In this document: in pieces, positions 29,399-39,789 of the stretch
How positions within the stretch are numbered: the first letter of the stretch is position 1
Layout: every line of letters begins with the position of its first letter
NCBI GenBank assembly: GCA_010909165.1
Contig: VJWM01000172.1
Coordinates: 248,001 to 312,000 of the forward strand
Reading direction: 5' to 3'
Length of the DNA: 64,000 nucleotides
Origin: Anthoceros angustus
Taxonomy: Eukaryota > Streptophyta > Anthocerotopsida > Anthocerotales > Anthocerotaceae
Translations under genes and position numbers: made by a program
Notes under the pieces: generated by a model
The model's input: the letters and a program-made list of their open reading frames with translations, nothing else
The model's database searches: none
What the model was told of the DNA's origin: nothing

Positions 29399-30303
29399 TT
29401 GCAAGGAGATTTAAAATGTCAAGTCTTGGACCTCTACAAAATTTGTCTCGGCATCCTCATACAGGAGGGGCGGGCAGTTATGACATTAACTCAACCAAGG
29501 TATCTGCTGGATAGTGCAGAGCAACTCGGTCTCAAGGACGCGAAGCCATTAGCTATACCCTTGCCTGCAGGACAAAAACTCAGCAAGAGTATGTCACCGT
29601 CTATACAGGAAGAGAAGAACCAAATGGTTGGTATTCCTTACCGGCAAGGGGTTGGCAAGCTCATCTATGCATCCAACACAACGAGGGTGGACATCGCCTT
29701 CACAACTAGTGCATTATCGCAGTTCCTGGAGAACCCAGGTCAAGAGCACTGGACAAGCCTTAAGCGGGCTTTTACATATCTCAAGGGCACGTCTAACTTG
29801 GGCATTCGATACCAGTACCTGAAAGGAAAGCCATTAGACCTTGAAGTCTTCAGTTGCATGGGAAGTCCGTTTACGGCTATGTCATCTCCATTGCAGGAGG
29901 ACCAGTATGTTGGTCGATAAAGCCCAGTTGCCCTATCATCCACGGTCTGAGGAACATGACTCCAAAAGAGATTGTGTGGTGTAATTTGCTGTTTGAGGAT
30001 CTTGGGATTCCTATTCCTACATGCACGACAAATTATACAGACAATCAAGGCTCCATGGCACTGGCTAAGAATCTAGTTTTCCACTCACGCACCAAGCACG
30101 TGGAGGTGGAATATCACTATATCCGAGGGTTAGTAGCAGCTGAGAAGATAGAGTTACAGTATGTGCCAACACAAGACAATCCTTCAGATATACTTACCAA
30201 GGCTCTAAGTAGAGATGCACTTCAAACACATGAAAAGTCTTGGGCTAGGAGATTCACAGGAATCCCTAGCTACTACTTCAAGTGTTTAACTTTCTCAGGC
30301 TAG
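29399..30303 (+). pseudogene. Copia A2 RNase H and pol C-terminus
   Basis: Reads LTQPRYLLDSAEQLGLKDAK, PYRQGVGKLIYASNTTRVDI and LKGTSNLGIRYQYLKGKPLD. The TDSDYAGD block is lost between 29840 and 29860 (LEVFSCMGSPFT in one frame, KSVYGYVISIAGGPVCWS in the next). It then reads YTDNQGSMALAKNLVFHSRT and QYVPTQDNPSDILTKALSRD. The stop is at 30301-30303. Loss of the catalytic Asp block makes it inactive. Confidence 0.8.
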
Positions 30304-31060
30304 TAGCACAACATGCCCCGATAGTGAGAACAACTGGCGAAACCCTCCTCATGATCACCTTGGCGCTTGAGATATATCCTGCCACACGAGAGTCGAGGAT
30401 GTGATGCGATGTCACCGACAATCTTGGTTTCATTGTAATGTCATATGGCGCCGAAACACAAGGGTAATGATGGCTGCGACTGCGTCATCGGTAAGCATAC
30501 TCAACTGTATAGGATACTTTCTCACGATCTTCGTGACTTGGAGTGCTTGTCACGATCCTCCGATGCGAGGTGCCATCCATGTCACGAGAGGCATGCAGAG
30601 GTGGCGGTAGCGCTTGCGCGGCCTCCCTGCTTGCCGAGTCTTTGGTAGTACCCGGGACGTCCTTTCTGCGTGATGGCTCATTGCGGCTTTTGCCACGGAC
30701 TTGGGACTTGGGCGGCTATTCTAGGTGCGAACTCCTTAGCCTGTCAGCTACGCTTGGGAGCAATCTCAAGCAGAAGAAGACATGGCGAGCACAACAATCT
30801 CCCGCTCCATATGCTCAGCAGACAAAGGCTGAGAAAATACATCAGGGTTATAAGCGAGATGTACCTCATCTCAGTGGCTTCACTGGTACAGCATATGGAG
30901 TTCAGAATTGGCAGGAAGATTGAGCGTAAAAGTGTACACAAAAGATCGCAACCGCGTTTGGGTGATGCCGCAGCTCAACAACAGTCTCACGGGTAGCACA
31001 CGAGTGAAGACCGTGATTCAGATAATGTCTAGTCATGACCTACTCAACAAGTGGGAGTAT
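30256..31060 (+). repeat. Shared 3' region of copia A2, recurring in each array unit
   Basis: From GGAATCC.TAGCTACTACTTC, which overlaps the last pol codons, to the polypurine tract, this 0.8-kb block recurs at about 39790-40599, 50122-50910 and 57718-58502. It carries an antisense ATGTCTTCTTC related to that in A1. Its presence in the array units ties them to family A. Confidence 0.75.
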
Positions 31061-31503
31061 TGATATTATGTTGATATCATGACTATAGGTCTAGGGATAG
31101 TTACGATAAATAATTCTTAGTATGATGTTGAGTTAGGTAGATATCCTTTCGTTAGGGTTACGACTTTTCGTGAATAGACACATCGTTTAGATTAAGTTTA
31201 AGTTGTCTTTTGCTTAAGCACTTTAGACTCTTTTCTTGATTCTCAATCAATATGTAATTACTTAATGTTGTAATTATTCTACATAATCCATAGAAATTGT
31301 CGGTTTGTGGGCGCTAGGTTGTAGTTGGGCGCTAGGGCTTGGAAGTTGGAGAGGCCTTGAACTAGGGCGAGATAACCTATCTTTGCGCCGCCAGTGCTTC
31401 CGGTGGTAGGATGCGCCTGCATGCGTTGGGATAGTGTCTCCTCCCACGTAGGAATGAGGTGTCTTTGGCCCACCGGTCTTGGATCTCCTACAACTCTCCT
31501 ACA
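31061..31503 (+). repeat. LTR-like block 1 (A2 3' LTR and start of array unit 1)
   Basis: 443 bp starting TGATATTATGTTGATATCAT right after the polypurine tract CAACAAGTGGGAGTAT and ending CTCTCCTACA. Two bases later TGGTAGGAGG could be a decayed PBS (compare TGGTATCAGAGC; only 7 of 12 match). TG...CA ends, tract and spacing fit an LTR. The left border is firm and the right border is provisional. Confidence 0.6.
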
Positions 31504-32263
31504 AGTGGTAGGAGGTAGGCCCTACAATTGTTTGTTGTTGGTTGTAGGTTACGAGGTGGCGATTCGACGGGCCGTGGAGGCACGCGAGAGTTGGTGGTTG
31601 AGGATGTGCCAATTGTGGGAAGGCGATGGAAAAGAATAGTGGAAGATCACGGGTGGTGAAGTCGCGTTGCAATGTAGGGGTCCCTGCATGTGGCTGACCC
31701 TCACCCGTGGAGTGTGGAGCTACGGTCATAGGGTGTCGTTGTAGGTGCAGGCGATGATTGTAATATACATGAGGCGTGGTATTATGCAGGTGAGTTGAGG
31801 TTGCTCCGGTTGTGTGAGGAGCTTGGGGTGTGAAGAGGTGTGTGGTTTGTGCCTTGGATCTTTGGTGACTTGACAAACAAGAGTCTCATGGGACGAAACC
31901 TATTGTATAGCGATTAGGGATAAGTGTGGCCACTAGAGGGTGAATCTCGGAAGCCCGTGGTTTTCCTCCCACACTCCACAAGCCATATTTCTCGCCTAAA
32001 AGCCTCCTTCATGCCGCGACCACGCATTCCATAGTCTATCCAAGTCGCAATGGCAAATGTGCCAAAGTACGTGCTCTAGTCTATCTTACATTACAAGATC
32101 ATCTCCCTTATCTTATAACTATAATTCTGTGATAGTAATATATAATAAACTATTTATTATTTTTATATACATGCATAACTTTATAATAAATAGATAATTA
32201 AATATCATGTAATTATATTTTTATTACCATAAGATATAATTGTAAAATACCGTTTTACTTTAT

Positions 32264-32279
32264 GGTGGTAATTACCACC
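32264..32279. repeat. 16-bp perfect palindrome in array units
   Basis: GGTGGTAATTACCACC. Also present in units 2 and 3 (about 41801 and 52095); in unit 4 (59699) the right arm is broken (GGTGGTAATTACCAAAA). Confidence 0.75.
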
Positions 32280-33278
32280 GTAAAAATAATCTTTGGGTCT
32301 TACCCATAATACTCACAAGCCACTGGCCTTCACGAGTAGACAATGATCATGAGGAGCTTGTCATTCGATTCCCTTATTGTTCAATGAAGAATTATACTTA
32401 AAATATATATTTAAATGTTTTATTTGAGTTTCTTTCCAAAACCGCCTACAACACCTGCGCATCATGTCAAGTTAAATGTTTTGCTAGGAAAAGGCCATGG
32501 GTGGCTAGACATGGTTGATAGGTTTGTCCAATAAAATAGAAGTATTCTATGTATCTACTAAAGATTGGGTTATTACATTCACCTTCCCTCATCTTCCTAA
32601 TTTACATCTTAAAAACATTAAGCATGTGTTCTTTATAATGCTCCTTCAATCATGTGCACCAATGAACCATGCATGCATTTTTATAAGTTGAATAAGCACA
32701 CGTAAATTTGGATTATGCCACTATAACATGTGTGAGTTCATAAGTACGAAATCACTTGACGATGAATGAGCGAATATAAGTAAGCAAAAGTCCATCGGTC
32801 AATTGAAGTACGTACTCGTTAACTTTAAACCGGTTTTCCTCTTGAGTAAAAATATCATAGTCGGTTAGTATTGAACAAGGTAACTCGGACCAAGTACCGC
32901 ATGGGGCTCCATTATACTTTAATCCCAAAGCGAATCTCGTGGAGCCAAATCTATTTTTGTTCCACAATATTTGCGATACTCTGTACTTGTCAAGCGTCTA
33001 TGTAGAAAGGGTTTCTCTTGAAATCCCTATTTGCACAGGACGTGGCGGACCCCTTTTGCACTTGAAAAAATCTACACTATAACCAGCCTTTTTGGTATTT
33101 CTCCGACGGATCACCACCCAACCTTTTGAATAATTGTTTTGATACACGTTATTTGAGATTGTAGATTGCAAGTACGTGGCAAAAACCTAAAGTCCCATTC
33201 TCGTTCGGCTTTTTCTTTCAAACTGGACACAGAATTCGTGCGCAAACTTATGCGCGCACTTACATCTAAACAGTCTCC

Positions 33279-33305
33279 AACACCTGGCAATCATTGCCAG
33301 GTGTT
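33279..33305. repeat. Perfect 12-bp stem hairpin in unit 1
   Basis: AACACCTGGCAA, loop TCA, TTGCCAGGTGTT. In units 2-4 the arms carry indels (for example ACACGGCAATCATTGCTAGG), so the hairpin is imperfect there. Confidence 0.75.
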
Positions 33306-33859
33306 AGACGTATACAAACGTTTAGAGTTTTTAGGGCTTGCTGTAATTGGTGCGCAAACTTGTTTGCACCAACCTTTCATTCATACCACCAATCCTAAGA
33401 CTATACTCTCGCTTTGGGAATTTTACAGGACTTTGTTTCTTAGACATTGGGACAATAATATCTTCGTTGACATGATGCTCTTGATCCGCGTGCGAGAATG
33501 AGAGTGGCATGGTCTGCACTTGGAGCTGGGCCCACGCCAAATGTCTCAAGATTCAAAAGATGCAAAAGGTTCTCACTACTAGTTCAAAGTTTTAACCACT
33601 AGAAAAAGATGAGGCTAAGTAAAGATAAGAACATATCCACATTAGGGAGGTGCACAAAAAGGTTGAAAGCGTCGAAAGGAACCCTTTAAAAACAATAAAA
33701 ATATCAAAAACCAAAAATTCAAAAATATCAAAATTTTAGGGCAAGTCGCACACTTGTCTAAAAAATTGGACTTTTTGGGGTTTTAGATTTTTGCTCTTTT
33801 TCTTTGGATGAACCATGCAGGAATGCACTAGGAGGCATGAACCATATGGGTTCATGCTC

Positions 33860-33990
33860 CTAGGCCTTCTTGACCTTGGGTGCACGGTGGCACACAGGCC
33901 TCCTTGCCCCAGTGCGTGTGCACTGGGCCTCCTTGCCCTTGGTGTGCGCAGTCGCGCACACAGCCTGCCCTAGTGCACGTGCTTGTTCAC
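33860..33990. repeat. GC-rich minisatellite of about 32 bp in array units
   Basis: Degenerate tandem copies built on GGGCCTCCTTGCCC plus TTGGTGCGCAC-like spacers. Also at about 35340-35470 (clearest, three copies), 43370-43490, 53690-53850 and 61295-61430. Copy number and spacer differ between units more than any other part. Confidence 0.6.
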
Positions 33991-34623
33991 CCGGTGGGCC
34001 CCTTGGCATGTTTGATGATAACCCGTACTAGGTCACGCCAAAAGAGCGGAAACACCGTAAAGGATAAAAAGGGATAGGGTGTTCTTGTCGCATTAGGGCA
34101 TAGGATAGATATATGAGAGCGGTCTAGATGAACCTCCGATGTCTACGCTACTTGTTATTTTGTCGGGGTTTGCACATCCTCGGACCTCAAAGGACATGTT
34201 TCCCCATTAGAAGATCATTTTTCGCTCTTTTGCACAGGCGTGCACATGTTTGTGCATAAGCGTTGTTTAAAACACTTATGCGCGCCTAGGCTCGGTATAC
34301 AAAAACATATAAAACCACATAAAATGCGAGACTACGGACATGACGAAATTATGGAACAATGAGGTCAGCCTTCATCACACCGACTAAAGGGCGTAAGCAT
34401 GGTTTGGTGCCACATATTAGTACCAAATGTCACAACACAATTGGTCACCTTGAGAGAGTGTGAAGGATAGAATTCGAACTTTCAAATCTCACTTGTGATT
34501 ATTTAATGACTTTTTGCCTCACGTAATTTACTTCTATTAATTTATTTTAGGTTAAACTTACTTATATAAAGTAATATAAAATTACATAACCTTTCTTACT
34601 TTCGATTAGCTGGAATAACCTCG

Positions 34624-35126
34624 TTGGCAGGCTTGACTTTGTGCACCGACCGCTTGGCGCCCTCCCTACCTTACGCCCTCATCGGGCGCCACTATCGCCG
34701 CTCTGCGCATGCATCCTTCACGCTTATGTTTCGTGTCCCACGGCCTTGGCTGCGGCTCGTCTTCCTCCCTCCTTCCATCCCCGCCCCATTTCTTTGTCGT
34801 GGCCTTTTACTGGCTGCAGGCCTCGCCGCCCGCCGTCTGTGGAGGTGTGGGTGCCATGGCCGCCAGCAATCCTCTACACGGAATAAGAAGAGAATGCATG
34901 CGCCGCGAGTTTCGTGCTATCTCGTGGAGGAGGCTCCTTGGAATCGAGGATATGGAGTGGCATGATGGAGATGGAAAGCTCAGCGACAAAGGCATCAATG
35001 TCCGGACGACATGCTTCTTAAGGGTTTGAAGGAGCTTGTTGGAGGTCTTGAAGTTATCACAACGTGGTTTGGGGAGCCATATCATGCTAGTGAAGGCTAC
35101 AAGTTCAACGCTACTACAAGGTTGCT
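34624..35126 (+). pseudogene. Array ORF, first copy in unit 1
   Basis: Same sequence as the ORF at 36107 but split over frames: Pro/Arg/Leu-rich head, AMAASNPLHGIRRECMRRE, WHDGDGKLSDKGINVRTTCF with a stop, and in the next frame LKGLKELVGGLEVITTWF and YHASEGYKFNATTRLL, cut by the duplication joint. Confidence 0.45.
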
Positions 35127-36047
35127 TCACGAGGAGGTGACCAAAAGGTTGAAAACGCCGAAAGGAACCCTTTAAAACAATAAAATATTAAAAACCAAAA
35201 ATTCAAAAATATCAAAATTTTAGGGCAAGTGCGCACTTGTCTAAAAAATTGGACTTTTTGGGGTTTTTTTTAGATTTTCTTTTTCTTTGGATGAACCATC
35301 TGAATGCACTAGGAGGCATGAACCATGGGTTCATGCTCCTAGGCCTTCTTGACCTTGGCACGCCGGTGCACGCACTGGGCCTCCTTGCCCTTGGTGCACG
35401 ACAGGCGCACTGGGCCTCCTTGCCCTTGGTGCGCTGCGCACTGGGCCCCTGCCCTAGTGCACATGCACTTGTTCACCCACCGGGCCCCTTGGCATGTTTG
35501 ATGATAACCCGTACTAGGTCACACCAAAGAGACAAACACCGTAAAGGATAAAAAGGGATAGGGTTCTTCATCGCATTAGGGCATAGGATAGATATATGAG
35601 AGCGGTCTAGATGAACCTCCCGATGTCTACTTGTTATTTTGTGGGAGTTTGCACATCCTCGGACCTTCAAAAGGACATGTTTCCCCATTAGAAGATCATT
35701 TTTCGCGCTCTTTTGCACAGGCGTACATGTGCATAAGCGTTGTTTAGACGCTGCACTTATGCGCGCCTAGGCCTATACAAAAACATATAAAACCACATAA
35801 AATGCGAGACTACGGACATGACGAAATTATGGAACAATGAGGTCACCGGCCCTTCATCACACCGACTAAAGGGCGTAAGCATGGTTTGGTGCCACATATT
35901 AGTACCAAATGTCACAACACAATTGGTCACCTTGAGAGAGAGTGTGAAGGATAGAATTCGAACTTTCAAATCTCACTTGTGATTATTTAATGACTTTTTG
36001 CCTCCTCGTAATTTACTTCTATTAATTTATTTTAGGTTAAACTTACT

Positions 36048-36055
36048 TATATAAA
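36048..36055 (+). promoter_or_regulatory. TATA box before the array-unit ORF
   Basis: TATATAAA in a fully conserved context (ACTTATATAAAGTAATATAA). The same box occurs at 34563, 44059, 54398 and 62008, each 60-75 bp before the first codons of the ORF. Position and conservation suggest an internal Pol II promoter. Confidence 0.5.
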
Positions 36056-36106
36056 GTAATATAAAATTACATAACCTTTCTTACTTCCGTTAACTGAATA
36101 ACCTCG

Positions 36107-36706
36107 TTGGCAAACCCGACTTTGTGCACACGACCGCTGGCTCGCCTCCCTACCACGCCTGGCCTCTCGCGCCACTATCGCCCGCCATCTGCGCATGCAT
36201 CCTTCACGCTTATGTTTCGTGTCCCACGCTGCCTGCCTTCCCTCCTTCCATCCCCGCCCCACATTTCTTTGTCGTGGCCTTTGCCTCAGGCCCGCCGCCT
36301 GCCGTCTTGTGGAGGTGTGGGTGCCATGGCCGCCAGCAATCCTCTACACGGAATAAGAAGAGAATGCACACCGCTGAGCAGCCGTGTGCTATCTCGTGGA
36401 GGAGGCTCCTTGGAATCGAGGATATGGAGTGGCATGATGGAGATGGAAAGCTCACAAAGGCATCAATGTCCGGACGACATGCTTCTTAAGGGTTTGAAGG
36501 AGCTTGTTGGAGGTCTTGAAGTTATCACAACGTGGTTTGGGGAGCCATATCATGCTAGTGAAGGCTACAAGTTCAACGCTACTACAAGGTTGCTTCCCGA
36601 GGAGGCGACGTGGATGAGCTTCTTCTTGATTTATGGCGACGGCCTTGCAACGGACAAAAGTCCCCGCTACATGGTGCTTGGTATTCTCTTGGAAGTTGTT
36701 GCATAA
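36107..36706 (+). CDS. Array ORF, longest version (199 codons), function unknown
   Basis: Begins MANPTLCTRPLARLP, 52 bp after the TATA box. A Pro/Arg/Leu/Ser-rich head of about 75 residues is followed by GGVGAMAASNPLHGIRRE, then DDMLLKGLKELVGGLEVITT, WFGEPYHASEGYKFNATTRL, and SPRYMVLGILLEVVA before the stop. In longer readings of other copies the chain continues as LLHKVINWALCPAKTEKVKA, a Glu/His repeat (EEEHEEHEEEVG) and SGPVTRSHSRGSR. The GPVTRS-like string and the acidic-then-basic tail remind me of retroelement gag or pol ends, but no zinc knuckle or enzyme motif is present. All copies differ by short indels, so the true frame is uncertain. Confidence 0.35.
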   Translation: MANPTLCTRPLARLPTTPGLSRHYRPPSAHASFTLMFRVPRCLPSLLPSPPHISLSWPLPQARRLPSCGGVGAMAASNPLHGIRRECTPLSSRVLSRGGGSLESRIWSGMMEMESSQRHQCPDDMLLKGLKELVGGLEVITTWFGEPYHASEGYKFNATTRLLPEEATWMSFFLIYGDGLATDKSPRYMVLGILLEVVA

Positions 36707-37067
36707 GGTCATTAATTGGGCTTTGTGTCCTGCGAAGACCGAGAAGGTGAAGGCGCCAAGAAGAAAGCTCAAAACCGGAGGTGGAAGAGGAGCATGAGGA
36801 ACATGAGGAGGAGGTGGGGAGGCCGAGGAGGCGAACGTGGATGAGCTTCTTCTTGATTTATGGCGACGGTCGAAGCAACGGACAAAAGTCCCCGCTACAT
36901 GGTGCTTGGTATTCTCTTGGAGAAGTTGTTGCATAAGGTCATTAATTGGGCTTTGTGTCTGCCAAGACCGAGAAGGTGAAGGCGCCAAGAAGAAAGCTCA
37001 AAACCGGAGGTGGAAGAGGAGCATGAGGAACATGAGGAGGAGGTGGGGGGGGAGGCCGAGCTTGACG
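36614..37067. repeat. 227-bp tandem duplication in the unit 1 ORF
   Basis: ATGAGCTTCTTCTTGATTTA starts at 36614 and 36841. Each copy runs to the GAGCATGAGGAACATGAGGA acidic repeat. The joint CCGAGGAGGCGAAC shares GAG/GAGG with both ends. Confidence 0.8.
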
Positions 37068-37324
37068 AGAGGGAGGAAGCACGGCCTGTGGTTTCAGGGC
37101 CTGTGACACGGTCACATAGTCGTGGAAGTAGGGCGGTGGAGAGAGGGACACCTGTCTCCTCTCAGAAAGTAAAGACGGCCTCTTCTGCCAAACTACTTGA
37201 TAAGGAGGGTGCAGGAGGCGGTGACAGAGGTAGAGAGCAGCAGGAGCAAGCAGACCTGCATGCAAGGGACAAGAAGGAGCAGGTTGACTTGACAGATTTG
37301 TCCAGACATGCGCATAGGGTTTAG
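37010..37324 (+). pseudogene. Array ORF, acidic and basic tail in unit 1
   Basis: Open frame with EEEHEEHEEEVGGEAEL, EAR-rich and SGPVTRSHSRGSRAVERG, ending in a charged DKEGAGGGDRGREQQEQ and HARDKKEQVDL. It is the C-terminal continuation of the ORF at 36107, separated by the 227-bp duplication and a frame change. Confidence 0.35.
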
Positions 37325-37879
37325 GCCATGGTTTTGCCTTCCACGGAAGAAAGATCCGCAGTTTGCATCTGTTGTTTGTTGTCGTTGATCCATTTATGTT
37401 GTGCACATCTCTGTCCAAAGCATGCATGAGGCGGGATTTGCTGCTGAAGCCACCATTTTGTGCCCGCTCTCACAACATTTGAATTGTGTCTGACCGAGCA
37501 TTTGCCCAATTGTTTCTTAGCCTTGTGGACCTCCAATTTAAATTGCCACGAACACGAGTACAAGGCACCAACGTGGTGTAAATGACTCGACGGGAAGTGG
37601 TGCCGAGAATGCCCGAAACCGATGGATGAACACCTATGAACACCTACAAAACCAACAAAACCAAACCAACTTCGGTTTTATGAAATAGGGTTGGAAGAGA
37701 TTTTTCCAAAACCCCTTTTGTAGAGAAACCCTTCCTACAGACGTTTGATCCGAAGGGCATATTTTGAACTTTGCAACAAACTCCGAAATCGCAATTTTTA
37801 AAACTATTTTTCATTCAAAAGTAGATTTTTGATTTGATATCACAATGAAAAATACCCTTATAGTGGCAATATTCTAAAC

Positions 37880-38070
37880 CAAAATAAGTTGGCGAAAATA
37901 ATATCTTGCAATGTATTCATCCAAGTACAAGAAGAAGAGGAATCAATTGCCACAACAATTTCGCATCAATTCTTGAAAGATGAACATTTCATACCATACT
38001 TGTACTCAAGATGTATTTTCACTATATTTGGGTGGTCCAAACTATGCTTGTTAGTAACGACAAGTTGTTG
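37880..38070 (-). pseudogene. Antisense protein-kinase exon fragment, unit 1
   Basis: Minus strand has HSLDHPNIVKI and DEYIARYYFRQL, but a 4-bp deletion breaks the frame in the ELM..CSLW part. See the unit 4 copy for the full reading. Confidence 0.5.
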
Positions 38071-38452
38071 ATGGAAAGGTGTATTTTTGAGATAAGCTTG
38101 GTCGGTTAATGTTTGAGCACCTCAAAATCATGTCAAGCTGAAAGTCAAAGAAGAGTGCAACAACTTGTATTGGTTTCAAGGATTATCTCCGTCTGTAGCT
38201 ACAACGCTCAAGAGCTTCCATTCTCGGTTTTCTTCACTCAAAGTTTTCTAAGTTCTTTGGGTTGGTGGTGTCTTAGCCTCATATCGCAAAGCATTTTAGT
38301 TTCTCACCCTCCTTTCTCTCTTGGTCCTTTATAATCATTTCATGTGGAGAATGTGTGTTCCCTACGCCAATGCAAGCTTATCATCTATGTAAGAAGGGTA
38401 GGTCTATTTTCTTATCTATAATTTTTTGGGTTCAATAATGTAGTGAACAGCT

Positions 38453-38720
38453 GGTTCTTTCATGCTTCACCTACATAGAGTTGGAACTTTACATTCTGCA
38501 GGTGATTTATGAAACGTTTTGTAGTGAACAGGCTGGTTCTTTCATGCTTCACCTACATAGAGTTTGGAACTTTACATTAAAGGTGATTTATGAAACGTTT
38601 TGTAGTGAACAGCCTGGTTCTTTCATGCTTCACCTACATAAAGTTTGGAACTTAGGTTCTTTCATGCTTCACCTACATAAAGTTTGGAACTTTACATTAG
38701 GTGATTTATGAAACGTTTTG
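38453..38720. repeat. 81-bp minisatellite, unit 1
   Basis: GGTTCTTTCATGCTTCACCT starts at 38453, 38535, 38616 and 38655: spacings 82, 81 and 39. Each full copy runs through AGTTTGGAACTTTACATT and GATTTATGAAACGTTTTG. The third copy is cut to 39 bp. Confidence 0.85.
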
Positions 38721-39789
38721 CAAGGTCTTTATCTCGCTAACATAATCAACTTTGTACTCTATGTTTCTTCGGCTGCATGCGCTTTTTACTACTAGATTAT
38801 GCAACAAGTGTAGTTTTCCATCTATGTGTTTTCCTCCATATTTCAACGCATTATGTAGGACTATGCATTATATATATGTAGGACTGCATTATGTATGCAT
38901 TCCACCTGCGTTCTTGCAGGACTGAAAGTTTCTACCCTCTATTCTGCAGGGTTTTTACCTTTTGTTCTGCAAGATTTTTGATTCTTTAAAGGTATTGTAT
39001 ATTTATTAATTATAATAAAAATTCAAAATACAGAACTTAACTCTCTTCTAAAATCACGAAATTACCACGTTAGAGAACGGGCCGAGCGCCGGCTCGGCAA
39101 CGAGCCCTCGCCACATGCGGTAGGGCTGATTTTCTTCATAATTCACCGTGAACAAAGCAGTGGACGTACATGCGCAAAAGTGTTTCGGTTTGTGTCGTGC
39201 GAGGAAGTCGGTGGTAATAACCTAGGCACACAAGGTGTCCGTGGCATTGGTTCTATGACTGAGATCGCGAAGGTGTTGTTGATGTGATGGGGGAGTGTTC
39301 TCTCGACATGGTAACCCTCTCACTTTTTGAGGAATTATGGATTCTCTTTTAGGCACTGGAATGTAGACTATGGTGATTCTTTGCATGCGGGCCTGTGTTT
39401 TTCTGTTGTAGACAAAGCAGAATCCATCCAAGAAGTTTTCTGCTTGTTGCAACTTCAAAACAAGGTTATATTCGGTTTTCTGTTGCCCTTTATGGTGGTC
39501 ACGACACCTTTGGTGCCTCTCAACCTGTGGCTGCTTTCCGGGAACCTCGATAAAGAGGTAGCTCGAGCTTGGTTTACTTGAGATGTGCAGGAGCCTGTTC
39601 TTTTCTTCTCTGGAAACACTAGAAGTTTGAAACAGTCTCATGGGAAGCACTCACCGGTCCGGCAATTTGTTATGAGGCTCCGATGCATTCACACAAGCTT
39701 TGCTTCACTTTTTACGAGTCTTTCTCAGTGATTGAGTTGCATTCAAGCCTCGGGAATCATAATCGAGCCTGTGGAGATCCACAGGAGAT
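38721..39789. repeat. 3' internal part of array unit 1 before the shared 3' region (no gene)
   Basis: Recurs at about 46500-47262, 49069-50121 and 56691-57717. Contains ATTATATATATGTAGGAC, the GC-rich piece at 39077-39115 and the GAATTATGGATTCTC block. Plus-strand open pieces such as RQFVMRLRCIHTSFAS (about 39658) are short and unrecognised. Confidence 0.45.

Larger units (their letters stand above)
27008..31503 (+). mobile_element. Ty1/copia retrotransposon A2, 5'-truncated, joined to the LTR array
   Basis: Same family as A1 (for example VVVKKQ.SPSALTVGTREFA, LGDDRSL.SPGRGTV, KLPPGRKMVSCKWVFKLK). It starts at the codons between zinc knuckle and protease, where LTR B adjoins, and contains protease, integrase, RT and RNase H with many frame breaks. 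Its pol end (30303), 0.75-kb 3' region, polypurine tract and LTR (31061-31503) run without a break into the first unit of the array. Confidence 0.8.
31504..33646. repeat. 5' internal part of array unit 1 (no gene), recurring in units 2-4
   Basis: Recurs at about 41044-43160, 51348-53495 and 58942-61085. It begins with a GC-mixed part and then a very AT-rich part (32100-32450). It holds a 16-bp palindrome at 32264 and hairpins at 33279 and 33349. Minus-strand open pieces (for example GYSVDFFKCKRGPPR near 33060) are short and frame-broken. No coding family recognised. Confidence 0.5.
33647..36604. repeat. 1.49-kb tandem duplication inside unit 1
   Basis: Copies 33647-35132 and 35133-36604 (period about 1486), covering the GC minisatellite, the TATA box and the first ORF part. 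The joint TTGCTTCACGAGGAGGTGAC merges CACGAGGAG of the ORF with GGAGGTGACC of the upstream block, leaving a few bases (GGAGG) that fit both sides. Confidence 0.8.

Noticed and set aside
31506-31517. Confident primer-binding site after LTR-like block 1
   Set aside because: TGGTAGGAGGTA matches the initiator tRNA-Met site at only 7 of 12 positions; kept as a possibility in the LTR entry, not as its own feature.
35757-35969. Minus ORF recurring in all array units (for example VTFGTNMWHQTMLTPFSR)
   Set aside because: Recurs only because the DNA recurs; no family recognised, no start context, and it overlaps the promoter region of the plus ORF. Left as unproven.
38453-38720. Minisatellite as a CRISPR array
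   Set aside because: Repeats are head-to-tail without unique spacers of constant length, and the genome is a plant.
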